A stretch of DNA of 64,000 nucleotides. Source: Halomonas daqiaonensis (GTDB lineage: Bacteria > Pseudomonadota > Gammaproteobacteria > Pseudomonadales > Halomonadaceae). Location: positions 62,001 through 126,000 of the forward strand of contig NZ_FOBC01000007.1 in assembly GCF_900109725.1 (NCBI RefSeq), read 5' to 3'. The translations under genes and the position numbers were made by a program. Of this stretch, positions 39,399 through 49,260 are shown one piece after another. The stretch's first letter is position 1. Every line of letters starts with the position of its first letter. The notes beneath the pieces were generated by a model, which did not search any database, was not told where the DNA came from, and saw only the letters and a list, made by a program, of their open reading frames with translations.

Positions 39399-41441
39399 TT
39401 GAGTAGCGAAATCATCAAAGTTCCGGACATCGGTGGCGATACCGATGTGGAAATCATCGACATCGCGGTGGCCGAGGGCGATGTCATCGCCCCCGAGGAC
39501 ACTCTGATCACGCTGGAGTCTGACAAGGCCTCCATGGACGTGCCGGCGCCCAAGGGCGGCAAGGTGCTGAAGGTGCTGGTCAAGGAGGGCGACACCGTCT
39601 CCGAGGGCGACGACATCGTCGAGATTGAGGCCGAGGGCGGCGGCGAGGATGAGGCCGACGACACCGAGGAAAAGAGCGAGGCGCCCGAGGCACAGAAGGA
39701 ATCCGAATCGGCTTCCGAACCCGCCGCTGAGAAGCCCGCCACCAAGAGTGGGGGCGGTGGTGGTGGCAAGCGCACCGTGGAGATCAAGGTCCCCGACCTG
39801 GGCGGCGCCGAGGAGGTGGAGATCATCGAGGTGGCGGTGTCCGAGGGCGATGAAGTGGCCGCCGAGGACCCGCTGATCACCCTGGAGTCTGATAAGGCCT
39901 CCATGGATGTGCCGAGCCCCCATGCTGGAAAGCTGGTCTCGCTCACCGTGAAGGAGGGCGACACCGTCTCCGAGGGCGACGTGATCGGTACCATGGAGGT
40001 CGCGGACGTGGGGTCCGGCGAGGGGGACGACGAGGTCGAGCCCGCCGCCGAAAGTTCGTCGGCGCCGGAGGACAGTGATACCCAGGACGAGGCGCCGGCA
40101 GAGGAACAAGCAGCCGGTAGTGGCGAGCCCGAGCGCAAGGAGGTTCGCGTCCCGGACCTCTCCGGCTCCTCCGACGTGCCGATCATCGAGATCGCCGTCA
40201 GTGCCGGTGATGAGGTCGACGAGGAGGACCCACTGATCACCCTGGAGTCTGACAAGGCCTCCATGGATGTGCCCAGCCCCTACAAGGGCAAGCTGGTCGA
40301 GCTGACCGTTAAGGAGGGCGATACCGTCTCCGAGGGCGACCTTATCGGCTATATCGAGGTGGCGGGAGCCAAGGCAGCCCCCAAGAAGGCCAGTGAAAAG
40401 CCGAGCGAGAAGAAGGCAGAGCCCTCGGCGCCCAAGGAGTCCGAGAAAGCATCGGAGACACCTGCCGGTTCGCCGAGCCCCGAGGCCCAGATGGCCGCCC
40501 ACAAGCCGCGCGAAGGCAAGCTGGTCCACGCCGGCCCGGCGGTGCGCATGCTGGCGCGCGAACTGGGCGTCGACCTGGCACTGGTCAAGCCGAGCGGCCC
40601 GAAGGATCGTGTCCTCAAGGAGGACGTCCACGCCTACGTCAAGCAGGTGATGCAAGGCAAGGCCCAGACGCCTGCCGCCGCGGCACCGCCGGCTGCCGTC
40701 GGGGGCGGCATCCCGCCGATTCCGGATCAGGACTTCAGCCAGTTCGGCGAGGTGGAAGAGAAGCCCATGGGCCGCCTGATGAAGATGGGCGCCACCAACC
40801 TGCATCGCAGCTGGGTCAACCTGCCCCACGTCACCCAGTTCGATGAGGCGGATATCACCGAACTGGAGGCCTTCCGCAAGTCGATGAAGGCCGAAGCCGA
40901 GGAACAGGGCGCCAAGCTCACGCCGCTGCCCTTCCTGATCAAGGCCTGCGCCTTTGCGCTGCGCAAGTTCCCGCAGTTCAACGTCAGCCTGAAGAGCGAC
41001 GGTGAAACGGTCGTGCACAAGAAGTACGTGCACATCGGGCTCGCCGTAGACACCCCTGACGGCCTGATGGTGCCGGTGATTCGCGATGCCGATCGGAAGT
41101 CGCTGATCGAGCTTGCCAAGGAGTCCGTGGAACTGGCCAAGAAGGCCCAGTCCAAGAAGCTCAAGCGTGAGGAGATGACCGGTGGTTGCTTTACCATCTC
41201 CAGTCTGGGCTCCATCGGTGGCACCGCCTTCACGCCTATCGTCAACGCCCCGGAGGTGGCTATCCTCGGTATCTCCAAGGCGCAGATGAAACCGGTGTGG
41301 GATGGTCAGGATTTCCAGCCGCGGCTGATGATGCCACTGTGCCTATCCTATGATCACCGGGCGGTCAACGGCGCCGATGCCGCGCGCTTCACCGCCTTTC
41401 TGGGTCAGGTGCTGACGGATATCCGCCGTCTGCTGCTCTAG
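39399..41441 (+). CDS. aceF: Dihydrolipoyl acetyltransferase E2 of pyruvate dehydrogenase
   Basis: A 680-aa E2p. Three lipoyl domains (about 3-75, 128-203, 247-322) each carry the lipoylation motif LESDKASMDVP. Acidic/Ala-rich linkers follow each lipoyl domain. Then come the peripheral subunit-binding domain (AVRMLARELGVDL) and the catalytic acetyltransferase core ending SYDHRAVNGADAARF. The catalytic HxxxDG is HRAVNG, with Asn in place of Asp, as in Azotobacter/Pseudomonas E2. The start is TTG, with GAAGGAG 8 nt upstream. Lipoyl repeats are nearly identical at DNA level. Confidence 0.96.
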   Translation: MSSEIIKVPDIGGDTDVEIIDIAVAEGDVIAPEDTLITLESDKASMDVPAPKGGKVLKVLVKEGDTVSEGDDIVEIEAEGGGEDEADDTEEKSEAPEAQKESESASEPAAEKPATKSGGGGGGKRTVEIKVPDLGGAEEVEIIEVAVSEGDEVAAEDPLITLESDKASMDVPSPHAGKLVSLTVKEGDTVSEGDVIGTMEVADVGSGEGDDEVEPAAESSSAPEDSDTQDEAPAEEQAAGSGEPERKEVRVPDLSGSSDVPIIEIAVSAGDEVDEEDPLITLESDKASMDVPSPYKGKLVELTVKEGDTVSEGDLIGYIEVAGAKAAPKKASEKPSEKKAEPSAPKESEKASETPAGSPSPEAQMAAHKPREGKLVHAGPAVRMLARELGVDLALVKPSGPKDRVLKEDVHAYVKQVMQGKAQTPAAAAPPAAVGGGIPPIPDQDFSQFGEVEEKPMGRLMKMGATNLHRSWVNLPHVTQFDEADITELEAFRKSMKAEAEEQGAKLTPLPFLIKACAFALRKFPQFNVSLKSDGETVVHKKYVHIGLAVDTPDGLMVPVIRDADRKSLIELAKESVELAKKAQSKKLKREEMTGGCFTISSLGSIGGTAFTPIVNAPEVAILGISKAQMKPVWDGQDFQPRLMMPLCLSYDHRAVNGADAARFTAFLGQVLTDIRRLLL

Positions 41442-41460
41442 CACGGCTTCCTGCCTGGCA

Positions 41461-41490
41461 CAACGGCGCCGCAAGGCGCCGTTGTCATTC
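41461..41490 (+). terminator. Terminator of aceEF
   Basis: A 10-bp stem CAACGGCGCC / GGCGCCGTTG with a GCAA tetraloop is followed by TCATTCTT, 20 bp after the aceF stop. It is a good intrinsic terminator. Confidence 0.8.
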
Positions 41491-41610
41491 TTGGCGGGAA
41501 CCATCGCACAGGGCAGACCAAAGTGCTATTCGCTGCCAGTAGGTTGATATGCGGTAGCTTTTTCCGGTTCTGGGGGCGTGTTGATGCCCCCGTCGCTTGT
41601 CTGGATCTGA

Positions 41611-42333
<723 letters not shown>

Positions 42334-42356
42334 GCTCCATCGCTTTACCCCTTGCC

Positions 42357-42381
42357 GAAGGCCCGCCATGCGCGGGCCTTC
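42357..42381 (+). terminator. Terminator of adk
   Basis: A 10-bp stem GAAGGCCCGC / GCGGGCCTTC with a 5-nt loop and a short CGTCGTT tail lies 24 bp after the adk stop. Confidence 0.7.
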
Positions 42382-42439
42382 GTCGTTGGCGGTGGCGCAC
42401 GTATAATGCCCCCACATTTCTCGCCGTGACCGCTTGCCC

Positions 42440-43144
42440 ATGCCGATCCTGCTGGCCCTGGATGCCTCCTCGAGTGCCTGTTCCGCCGCCCTGCTGCACC
42501 GCCGAGAGGGCCTCGATGACGAACTGATCTCACGCTTCGCGCTGACCCCGCGGGAGCACACGCAGCGGCTACTGCCGATGGTTGATGAAGTGCTCGGCGA
42601 GGCCGGTCTGTCGGCTTCGGCCCTTGATGCCGTAGCCTATGGCCGAGGGCCGGGCTCCTTCACCGGCCTGCGCATCGCCGCCGGAGTCGCCCAGGGGCTC
42701 GCTTTCGGCCTCGACCGGCCGCTGGTCGGCGTCTCGACCCTCGAGGCGCTGGCGTTGGGTGCCCATCGCCGCTACCACTACCGCTGGTTGATCACTGCCC
42801 TGGATGCCCGCATGGGCGAGATCTACGTGGCGGCCTGGCAGTGCCGTGATGGCACGCCCATAGCGCTGACCGAGGAAGCGGTGATGTCACCGGCGCGGCT
42901 GCGCCTGCCCGCCGGCCAAGACGACCACGACTGGGTCGGCATCGGCTCCGGCTGGACCCTGTCGCACCAGATGCCCACCGAGGTGCAGGCCGGCATGGGG
43001 CTCTGCTTGACCGAGCCCGAGGCCGATGCTGCCGATATGGCCCTGCTGGCCATGGATGAGTGGGAGGCCGGAGGAGGCCAGCCCGCCCATCTTGCCCAGC
43101 CGGTCTACCTGCGCGACCGGGTCGCTTGGCAGAAGAGTCGATGA
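42440..43144 (+). CDS. tsaB: TsaB, tRNA t6A biosynthesis subunit
   Basis: A 234-aa ASKHA-fold protein. It begins [17 protein letters not shown] and contains [15 protein letters not shown] and the signature [20 protein letters not shown]. TsaB scaffolds TsaD and TsaE in threonylcarbamoyl-adenosine synthesis at A37 of ANN-decoding tRNAs; TrmO, encoded at 33.4 kb, further modifies that base. The ATG at 42440 is preferred over a TTG 6 nt upstream. The end overlaps rsmJ by 4 bp (ATGA). Confidence 0.94.
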   Translation: MPILLALDASSSACSAALLHRREGLDDELISRFALTPREHTQRLLPMVDEVLGEAGLSASALDAVAYGRGPGSFTGLRIAAGVAQGLAFGLDRPLVGVSTLEALALGAHRRYHYRWLITALDARMGEIYVAAWQCRDGTPIALTEEAVMSPARLRLPAGQDDHDWVGIGSGWTLSHQMPTEVQAGMGLCLTEPEADAADMALLAMDEWEAGGGQPAHLAQPVYLRDRVAWQKSR

Positions 43145-43899
43145 GCCCTGCCATGCCGGTGGGGGTGCAGGACCCGGCTCTGGCGGCGCGCCTCGGCCTG
43201 CCCCGGGCCAGGGAGGGCGAGGCCGAGCTGCTGCTGGTCCGCCACGACGACCGTCTGGTGCTGGCCGGCGATCCGAAGCGCTATGGCCATCCACTGGCGG
43301 TGGATTTCGTCGCCGGGCGGGCCGCCCATCGGCGTCGCTTCGGCGGCGGCCGTGGCCAGCTGGTCGCCCGTGCCTGCGGCCTGGCCAAGGGCATTAGCCC
43401 CTCGGTGGTGGATGCCACGGCGGGGCTCGGGCGCGACGCCTTCGTGCTGGCGAGCCTGGGAGCCGAGGTACTGATGGTCGAGCGGGTCGCGTCGATCTTC
43501 GCGCTACTGGAGGATGGCCTGGCGCGGGCGAGGCTCGACCCGGAGATCCGCGACATTGCCGCCCGCATGGCACTCGTCCACGGCGATGCGACCCATGGGC
43601 TGGAGGCGCTGGTGGCGAGCCGGGCGGTGGCGCCCCAGGTGGTCCACCTAGACCCCATGTTCCCTCACCGTGACAAGTCTGCGCTGGTCAAGAAGGAGAT
43701 GCGGCTCTTTCGCACCCTGGCCGGGGAAGACCCGGATGCCCCACGGCTGCTAGAGGCGGCACTGGACGTGGCTTCCCATCGGGTAGTGGTCAAGCGGCCT
43801 CGCAAGGCCCCGCCCATTGAGGGACCGCCACCTCGCCACGTCATCGAGGACAGGACCAGCCGCTATGACCTCTACGTCCACCGCCGCCTGGATGTCTGA
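43141..43899 (+). CDS. rsmJ: 16S rRNA (guanine-1516-N2)-methyltransferase
   Basis: A 252-aa RsmJ (YhiQ) protein. It has the SAM motif [20 protein letters not shown], the preceding [37 protein letters not shown] and [14 protein letters not shown]. These are diagnostic of the family. The ATG at 43141 overlaps the tsaB stop. It is convergent with plsB, 2 bp apart. Confidence 0.94.
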   Translation: MSPAMPVGVQDPALAARLGLPRAREGEAELLLVRHDDRLVLAGDPKRYGHPLAVDFVAGRAAHRRRFGGGRGQLVARACGLAKGISPSVVDATAGLGRDAFVLASLGAEVLMVERVASIFALLEDGLARARLDPEIRDIAARMALVHGDATHGLEALVASRAVAPQVVHLDPMFPHRDKSALVKKEMRLFRTLAGEDPDAPRLLEAALDVASHRVVVKRPRKAPPIEGPPPRHVIEDRTSRYDLYVHRRLDV

Positions 43900-43901
43900 C
43901 C

Positions 43902-46355
43902 TCAGCCCTCGTCCGGGCGACTGACCAGCTGCAGCCGATGGCGCAGTGCCGGATCGAACAGCGCCCGACTCCGCTGGGCTGCCTCACGCAGGCGGTCGTC
44001 GAACATCAGTCGACCGTCATCGGTGCGTACCCACCCCTGCACCTCCAGGCTCTCCACTAGTCCGGAAAACAGCCGGGTATCGAAGAATTCCGGGGCGTCC
44101 AGCCCCGAGAGCAGTGCCAGCCGCTCGGCGAACTCGCGGCTTCGTTCAGTCAACTCGTCGGCGGTGAAGTGTCCGGCGGGCTCGCTCAACAGCACCGACA
44201 GCAGCAGGTAGCCGCGCTCCAGGGACGGCTGCATCAGGCCTCCGAGCATGCGCAGCTGCTCCCCCGCTTCCAGCGATTCCCGGGGCCGTCGCCAGCCCTC
44301 TCCGTCAGGTTCCAGAAGCTCCGCCTCGACCAGGGCGTCGAGCATGATGGCCAGGTCCTCTCCCAGTGAGGCCGGCGGCGAGATCATCAGTTCCCGGGTG
44401 AGGATCGGCCAGCCAGGGGAGAGCAGGGTTTCCAGGCCATCCAGGTCATGGAATGCCTGATGGCGGAAGGCGAAGGCGGTGAGCCCGGCGAGTGCGAAGA
44501 GGTGCAGCACGTTGTTGCGGTACCAGCCCAGCAGGCCGGCCTGGCGGTCGTCGGCGACGATGATGTCGCCCAGTGAGTGAGGTCGGCGTTGGACCATTCC
44601 CAGGCTGAGTACTCGCTCGAGCCAGACGTCGGGCGTGCCGTCTGGAAGGCTGGCATGGCGGCCGCCCGGGAAGCGTTTCTGCAGGGTCACCAGCAACGCG
44701 AGCTGGCGCTTGAGCAGGCTGGCCTCGATGGCATGATGCGGGGTCGCCAGCAGGACCAAGGCCACCAGGTTGACCGGGTTGAGAGCGGCGGCCGCATTGA
44801 TGCGCCGCGAGAGCGTCTCGCCCAGGCGGGGCACGACCCGGGTGAGCCAGGCCGGGCGCGGGTCATCGAGTTGTCGTTGCCAGCCGGGTACTTCCCCGTC
44901 GAGGAAGGTTCGCAGTGACAGCGGCTCGCCGATGTTCACGGTTACCTGACCGAAGGGCCGGCGCAACTGGCCGAGCACCCGCAGCAGTCCCCACTGGCTC
45001 TCCTTGCGCTTCCTGCCGCCATGCAGCTCACGCTGGTAGCTGCCACTCTCGAGGATGCGCTCGTAGCCGATGTAGACAGGGACGAACACCAGGGGTTGGC
45101 CACCGCCATTTGCGCTGCGCAGGTAGGAGCGCAGGGTCATCGAGAGCATGCCCGGCCGGGCAGGTAGCATGCGGCCGCTGCGCGAACGTCCCCCCTCGAT
45201 GAAGTACTCCAGCGGGTGGCCGCGGGAGATAAGACGGTGCAGGTACTCGTTGAACACCGTGGCATAGAGGCGGTCGTCGCGGAAGCTGCGGCGCATGAAG
45301 AAAGCCCCTCCGCGACGCAGCAGCGGGCCGATCAGCGGCATGTCGAGGTTTCGTCCGGCGGCGATGTGCGGGGGCATCAGGCCGTCGCGATAGAGCACGT
45401 AGGAGAGCAGCAGATAGTCGATGTGGCTGCGATGGCAGGGAACGTAGACCAGGGTGTGGTCGCCGGCGATGGCCTTGACCCGCTCCATGCCATGCACGGC
45501 CACGCCGTCGTAGAGGTGGTTCCAGAGACGCCGCAGCAGACCGGCCATGAAGCGCAGGACCGGGTAGGTCATGTTCGAGGCAATCTCACGGCCATAGCGG
45601 CGGGCCCGACTCTCGAGGCGTGCCGCCGAGCGCTGCTCCGCGGCCGCCACCTCGCGAATGACGCGGCGCACCTCCGGGCTCGCCGCGACTCCCTCGATCA
45701 GGGTTCGCCTATGGGAAAGATCCGGCCCCAGTACCCGGGTGCGCAGGCGGCGAAAGTGCACCCGCAGCAGCCTGGCGATCTTGCGGTCGGTGAGACTGGC
45801 CTCACGCTCGTCCAAGAGGTCACTGAGCCTGAGCGGGGTACCGAGATGGACCTCCACGTCCTTGCCGTTGATCACGACCGACAGAAGACGGCGAAGCCGC
45901 CCCGTGAGCTGCCAGCTGTCCGCGGCAAGCAGTTGCCAGAAACCGAAGCGTTTGCCCGGGGCACGCCCCCAGAAGATGCTCACCGGCACCAGTTGGACGT
46001 CATGGGCCGGATCCCGGCGGCACTGCTCGATCAACGACAGGAAGGGAGCTTCCGGGTGCTGTCTGCCGCGCCACAGTCGGCGGCTTCGGGCGGGCAACGG
46101 CAGGCTGGCGGGCAGGGAGATAGCGCCGATGGTCAGCTGGCCGCCGGCCGTCGGCAGCCCATGAGTTCGCGTCAGCGATTCCAGCAGCAGGGTGTCGGAG
46201 AGCGCGGGATGTGGCAGCACATAGAGAGTCGGGAGCGTTGGCTCGAGGGGGAGCGCATCAGGGTCGGGCTCGATCAGTCGGATCTGGGCCCAGCGGGCCA
46301 TCAGTCGCTTGAGCGGCGCGCGCAGCGCGCCGGCCAGCATGTGTGCACGGCCCAT
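43902..46355 (-). CDS. plsB: Glycerol-3-phosphate 1-O-acyltransferase
   Basis: An 817-aa PlsB acyltransferase (807 aa in E. coli) making lysophosphatidate from glycerol-3-phosphate and acyl-ACP/CoA at the inner membrane. The catalytic HX4D box is in VPCHRSHIDYLLLSYVL near residue 305. Other blocks are GGAFFMRRSF, FIEGGRSRSGR and VPVYIGYERI. N- and C-terminal regions without other domains match the family. It is divergent from a cardiolipin-synthase-like gene, so a phospholipid pair. Confidence 0.95.
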   Translation of the reverse strand: MGRAHMLAGALRAPLKRLMARWAQIRLIEPDPDALPLEPTLPTLYVLPHPALSDTLLLESLTRTHGLPTAGGQLTIGAISLPASLPLPARSRRLWRGRQHPEAPFLSLIEQCRRDPAHDVQLVPVSIFWGRAPGKRFGFWQLLAADSWQLTGRLRRLLSVVINGKDVEVHLGTPLRLSDLLDEREASLTDRKIARLLRVHFRRLRTRVLGPDLSHRRTLIEGVAASPEVRRVIREVAAAEQRSAARLESRARRYGREIASNMTYPVLRFMAGLLRRLWNHLYDGVAVHGMERVKAIAGDHTLVYVPCHRSHIDYLLLSYVLYRDGLMPPHIAAGRNLDMPLIGPLLRRGGAFFMRRSFRDDRLYATVFNEYLHRLISRGHPLEYFIEGGRSRSGRMLPARPGMLSMTLRSYLRSANGGGQPLVFVPVYIGYERILESGSYQRELHGGRKRKESQWGLLRVLGQLRRPFGQVTVNIGEPLSLRTFLDGEVPGWQRQLDDPRPAWLTRVVPRLGETLSRRINAAAALNPVNLVALVLLATPHHAIEASLLKRQLALLVTLQKRFPGGRHASLPDGTPDVWLERVLSLGMVQRRPHSLGDIIVADDRQAGLLGWYRNNVLHLFALAGLTAFAFRHQAFHDLDGLETLLSPGWPILTRELMISPPASLGEDLAIMLDALVEAELLEPDGEGWRRPRESLEAGEQLRMLGGLMQPSLERGYLLLSVLLSEPAGHFTADELTERSREFAERLALLSGLDAPEFFDTRLFSGLVESLEVQGWVRTDDGRLMFDDRLREAAQRSRALFDPALRHRLQLVSRPDEG

Positions 46356-46482
46356 CCTGTCGCCTTTGCCGGTTGTGAGACGTCAGTATAGCGGCCCGAC
46401 TGCCGACGGTCAGGGGGCCGGGCTTTTCCTGGGCCGGCAAACATGCGTCAATGCTGTAACGGTATGTGACAGGGACAATGCC

Positions 46483-47604
46483 ATGCACGGCATGTGGCGA
46501 GACGCCAATCACTTCGAACTGCTTCCCGAGGCAGCCCTCTTCCTGCCCACGATGTTCAAGGCGGTCGACCAGGCACGCCATTCCGTGTTGATCGAGCTCT
46601 ACCTGATGGAGTCGGGCCGGCTGGCCACCGCGCTGATCGAGACACTGGTACGCGCTGCCGAACGTGGCGTGTCGGTGTTGTTGCTGCTCGACGGTTACGG
46701 GGCCATGGGGCTGGCCAGTGCCGACTGCCAGCGTCTCGAGGATGGGGGAGTGGCGCTACGCTTCTTCAATCCGCTGGGCGTGCAGTCGCTTGTGCGTAAC
46801 CTGACCCGGGACCACCGCAAGCTGGTGGTGGTCGACGGTGCCGAGGCCTTCACCGGGGGATTCGGCGCCGTGGACGAGTTCCTGGATGCCTGGTACGAGG
46901 TGGCGATGCGCATCGAGGGGCCCGTGGTAGCGGACTGGGTACGGCTGTTCAGCCGGCTCTGGGACTCTCCCCTGAGTCGCGGGCCGGGCAGGGCTTCGCT
47001 GGTGCGGGGGCTCGAACTCGCGACACGGCACCGTGAGGGCTATCACGGCATGCGTGGCCGCGTGGTCTGGGGGCAGGGTTACCGTTACCAGGCGATCCGC
47101 CACTCGCTGCATCATCGGGTTTCGACGGCGTCGCGGCGGCTGTGGCTCTGTACGCCCTACTTCGTGCCCACCTTCACTTTGCGCAGGCGCCTGGCTCGGG
47201 CGGCCCGGCGCGGTGTTGACGTGCGCCTGCTGCTGCCGGGCGAGCTCCACGACCATCCCGGCGTGCGCTATGCCGGCCAGCGCTTCTATGGCCGTCTGCT
47301 GCGGGCAGGCGTGCGCATTTTCGAATTCCAGCCCACCTTCATCCATGCCAAGTTTTCGTTGGTCGATGACTGGGTCAGCCTCGGTTCATGCAACTTCGAC
47401 CACTGGAGCCTGCAGTGGAACCTGGAGGCCAATCAAGAGGTGGATGACCGCCGCTTCGCTACCGAGGTTGCCGGGCTGTTCGAGCGCAATTTTGCCTCGA
47501 GCCAGGAAGTCGAGCTGGAGGCCTGGTCGCGGCGGCCACGTCTGCAGCGCTTGCGCGAGTGGCTCTACGGGACCTTGGACGGGATGCTGACGCGGCTACG
47601 CTAG
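46483..47604 (+). CDS. Cardiolipin synthase-like phospholipase D family protein (ClsB type)
   Basis: A 373-aa protein with two PLD motifs: DHRKLVVVDG near residue 107 and IHAKFSLVDD near 287, each followed by the G-G/S-x-x-F or GSCNFD element. There is no N-terminal transmembrane anchor, which favours ClsB (YbhO)-like enzymes over ClsA. The likely reaction is transfer of a phosphatidyl group to form cardiolipin or a related lipid. AGGGA lies 8 nt before the ATG at 46483. It is divergent from plsB over 127 bp. Confidence 0.88.
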   Translation: MHGMWRDANHFELLPEAALFLPTMFKAVDQARHSVLIELYLMESGRLATALIETLVRAAERGVSVLLLLDGYGAMGLASADCQRLEDGGVALRFFNPLGVQSLVRNLTRDHRKLVVVDGAEAFTGGFGAVDEFLDAWYEVAMRIEGPVVADWVRLFSRLWDSPLSRGPGRASLVRGLELATRHREGYHGMRGRVVWGQGYRYQAIRHSLHHRVSTASRRLWLCTPYFVPTFTLRRRLARAARRGVDVRLLLPGELHDHPGVRYAGQRFYGRLLRAGVRIFEFQPTFIHAKFSLVDDWVSLGSCNFDHWSLQWNLEANQEVDDRRFATEVAGLFERNFASSQEVELEAWSRRPRLQRLREWLYGTLDGMLTRLR

Positions 47605-47621
47605 CGCCGAGCGCCGAGCTA

Positions 47622-47649
47622 CAAGAAAACCCCGAGACCATTGCCTCGG
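47622..47649 (-). terminator. Probable terminator of the UPF0149 gene, beyond the repeat array
   Basis: On the minus strand CCGAG and CTCGG pair around an 8-nt loop, followed by GGTTTTCTTG. The stem is short. If this is the real terminator, the 16-copy repeat lies inside the 3' untranslated region of the UPF0149 transcript. Confidence 0.4.
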
Positions 47650-47682
47650 ATATGCTTTTGCTCGTGAGCATCACACACTGAC

Positions 47683-47811
47683 TGGCCGCTTGGCCGCTTG
47701 GCCGCTTGGCCGCTTGGCCGCTTGGCCGCTTGGCCGCTTGGCCGCTTGGCCGCTTGGCCGCTTGGCCGCTTGGCCGCTTGGCCGCTTGGCCGCTTGGCCG
47801 CTTGGCCGCTT
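47683..47811. repeat. Tandem repeat, 16 exact copies of TGGCCGCT
   Basis: Sixteen uninterrupted identical 8-bp units occupy 47683-47810, with one further T. The array sits between the convergent cls-like and UPF0149 genes and runs into the TAA stop of the latter. Because 8 is not a multiple of 3, all frames read a 24-bp cycle: plus-strand frames give MAAWPLGRL-type cycles and minus-strand frames KRPSGQAA-type cycles. Both are artefacts of the repeat. Perfect identity implies recent slippage expansion. Confidence 0.97.
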
Positions 47812-48460
47812 ACCGCCGGCCCTTGCTGCGCCCGGCGGGCTGCTTGCGGCGTGGCTTGGGCTTGGGCGTTTCCGGGGGAACGCGATAGTGCAGATAGAGG
47901 TCCAGCACCAGCTCCGGCAGTTGGGTGACGAGATCTTCGAGGCGTGTCGTATCGTCGGCCAGCTCCGCCATGTCGGGTTCGTCATCGAACAGTCCGGAAA
48001 GCAGCATGAAGGGCAACAGCAGGGTAGCGGCAGCCTCCTCGTCATCGCTGAACCAGGCGGCTTCGTCGAGGAAGACTCCCTCCATGAAGCCGGCGCACCA
48101 GTCGCCGATTGGTGTCTCCTCAGGGGCGTTGTCACCCAACTCGAGCTCGAAGGGCAACTCGGGGAGGCCGCCCGCCTCCAGTACCTCGATGGCGTTGCGC
48201 CGGAGGCGCTCGAGAAGCCCCAGGATCGCCTCGCGCTCGGCGTCGTCCGTGAAGGCCGGCTCACCATGGAAGAGTTCGGCAACCCAGGCCGCCGGGGGGA
48301 TGTCACTTGGGGCCACGGCCAGGGCTACCAGAAAGCCGTGGGCGCCGATGACGTCCAGGGCGTCGGCATCCACCCGGTCAGAGTCGAAAAAGTCGTCGAG
48401 CAGATCGAGCTCCTCGTCCTCAAGCAGCGGCTGGGGGAGGGGCGCTTCGGCATCGGACAT
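47810..48460 (-). CDS. UPF0149 (YgfB/YecA-type) protein
   Basis: A 216-aa acidic, helical protein. It has LPQPLLEDEELDLLDDFF at the start, VIGAHGFLVALAVAPSDIPP (the family HGFLTAL-like block), IGDWCAGFMEGVFLDE and a final Lys/Arg-rich tail (PKPKPRRKQPAGRSKGRR). The basic tail might bind nucleic acid or SecB/ribosome partners; the family function is poorly defined. The start at 48460 is the best match to the family; a longer in-frame form begins at 48514. The TAA stop overlaps the last unit of the 8-bp repeat array. Confidence 0.85.
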   Translation of the reverse strand: MSDAEAPLPQPLLEDEELDLLDDFFDSDRVDADALDVIGAHGFLVALAVAPSDIPPAAWVAELFHGEPAFTDDAEREAILGLLERLRRNAIEVLEAGGLPELPFELELGDNAPEETPIGDWCAGFMEGVFLDEAAWFSDDEEAAATLLLPFMLLSGLFDDEPDMAELADDTTRLEDLVTQLPELVLDLYLHYRVPPETPKPKPRRKQPAGRSKGRR

Positions 48461-48536
48461 GGCGGCTCTCGCAGGGAAAACGTGGGCATGAGGGGAGGCT
48501 TTACGCCTCGACACGAAGACGCCATTCTATCATCCC

Positions 48537-49085
48537 ATGACGATACCCGCGCTTCCCGCCCCCGACCCCTCCCGACTCGACGCCCTCGACCGAGTCGCCC
48601 TCCACCGTACCCTCCTCGAGCGGGTCGAGGCGTCTTATGGGCTGTGTCGCGAGCTGCACCCCGGGTTGCCGCGCCCGGCGGTATGGCTGGACCTGCAGGG
48701 CAAGTGTGCCGGTCAGGCGCACTTCGGACGCGGCGGGCTGCGTTTCAATCCGGTGCTGCTGGAGGAGAATCGCCTCGCCTTCCTGGTCGAGGTGGTGCCC
48801 CACGAGATGGCCCACTGGCTGGTGCATCACCTGGAGGACGGTCATCGGGCGCGGCCTCACGGCCGCGAGTGGCAGACCGTGATGCGTCGCCTCTTCGGTG
48901 TGGAACCCCGGACCACCCACCGCTTCGATACCGACCGTGCGAGTCCGGCGCCTTACCGCTACCGCTGCAATTGTCGCGAACATGGCTTTTCCGCCCGGCG
49001 GCATGCCCTGGCGCGCCGGGGACGGGGATACCGGTGCCGACACTGCGCTCAGACCTTGGTCTATCTCGGTCGTTCCGCTTCCTGA
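48537..49085 (+). CDS. sprT: SprT-family zinc metalloprotease
   Basis: A 182-aa SprT-like protein. The HExxH motif is His89-Glu90-Met-Ala-His93 (VVPHEMAHWLVHHLEDGH), followed by the conserved HGREWQTVMRRLFG. The C-terminal zinc-ribbon-like part has YRCNCREHGF and YRCRHC. SprT relatives include Spartan DNA-protein crosslink proteases, but bacterial function is uncertain. It is divergent from the UPF0149 gene. Its stop lies inside the first of two motif copies upstream of acs. Confidence 0.9.
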   Translation: MTIPALPAPDPSRLDALDRVALHRTLLERVEASYGLCRELHPGLPRPAVWLDLQGKCAGQAHFGRGGLRFNPVLLEENRLAFLVEVVPHEMAHWLVHHLEDGHRARPHGREWQTVMRRLFGVEPRTTHRFDTDRASPAPYRYRCNCREHGFSARRHALARRGRGYRCRHCAQTLVYLGRSAS

Positions 49086-49165
49086 TTGTCTCGTAAGTCA
49101 TTGTGATCCATAGGAAAAATCTTGCTACCAATGTCTAAAGGGAAGGCCGCGTCCTGGCGTATATG
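49084..49165 (+). promoter_or_regulatory. Candidate regulatory motifs upstream of acs
   Basis: GATTGTCT (49084-49091) and CAATGTCTAAAG (49129-49140) share a core with three elements in the 59.2-59.3 kb intergenic region. The second lies about 22 nt before a possible -10 (TATATG, 49160-49165) and would cover the -35 region, a usual position for a LuxR-type activator. CrbR is encoded just downstream of acs and is the obvious candidate binder. The assignment is inference. Confidence 0.4.
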
Positions 49166-49260
49166 CTGTTAGCAGCTTTTATGGGGCCGGCTGGTCCAAT
49201 CGCAATGCGGCCGGCAACATCCACCTGGAGGGTCTCCACCCCCTGGACAGAGGCATATCC

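Noticed and set aside
39399..41441. Asn in the AceF active-site motif considered as an inactivating mutation
   Set aside because: HxxxNG is known in functional Azotobacter/Pseudomonas-type E2 enzymes, so it is a lineage variant.
47683..47811. Repeat array considered as a CRISPR or REP-type element
   Set aside because: Units are 8 bp and contiguous with no spacers; there are no cas genes and no long palindromic unit.
47690..49096. A 468-codon plus-strand frame beginning with MAAWPLGRL cycles
   Set aside because: It is generated by the 8-bp repeat and then runs antisense to the UPF0149 gene and out of frame with sprT.
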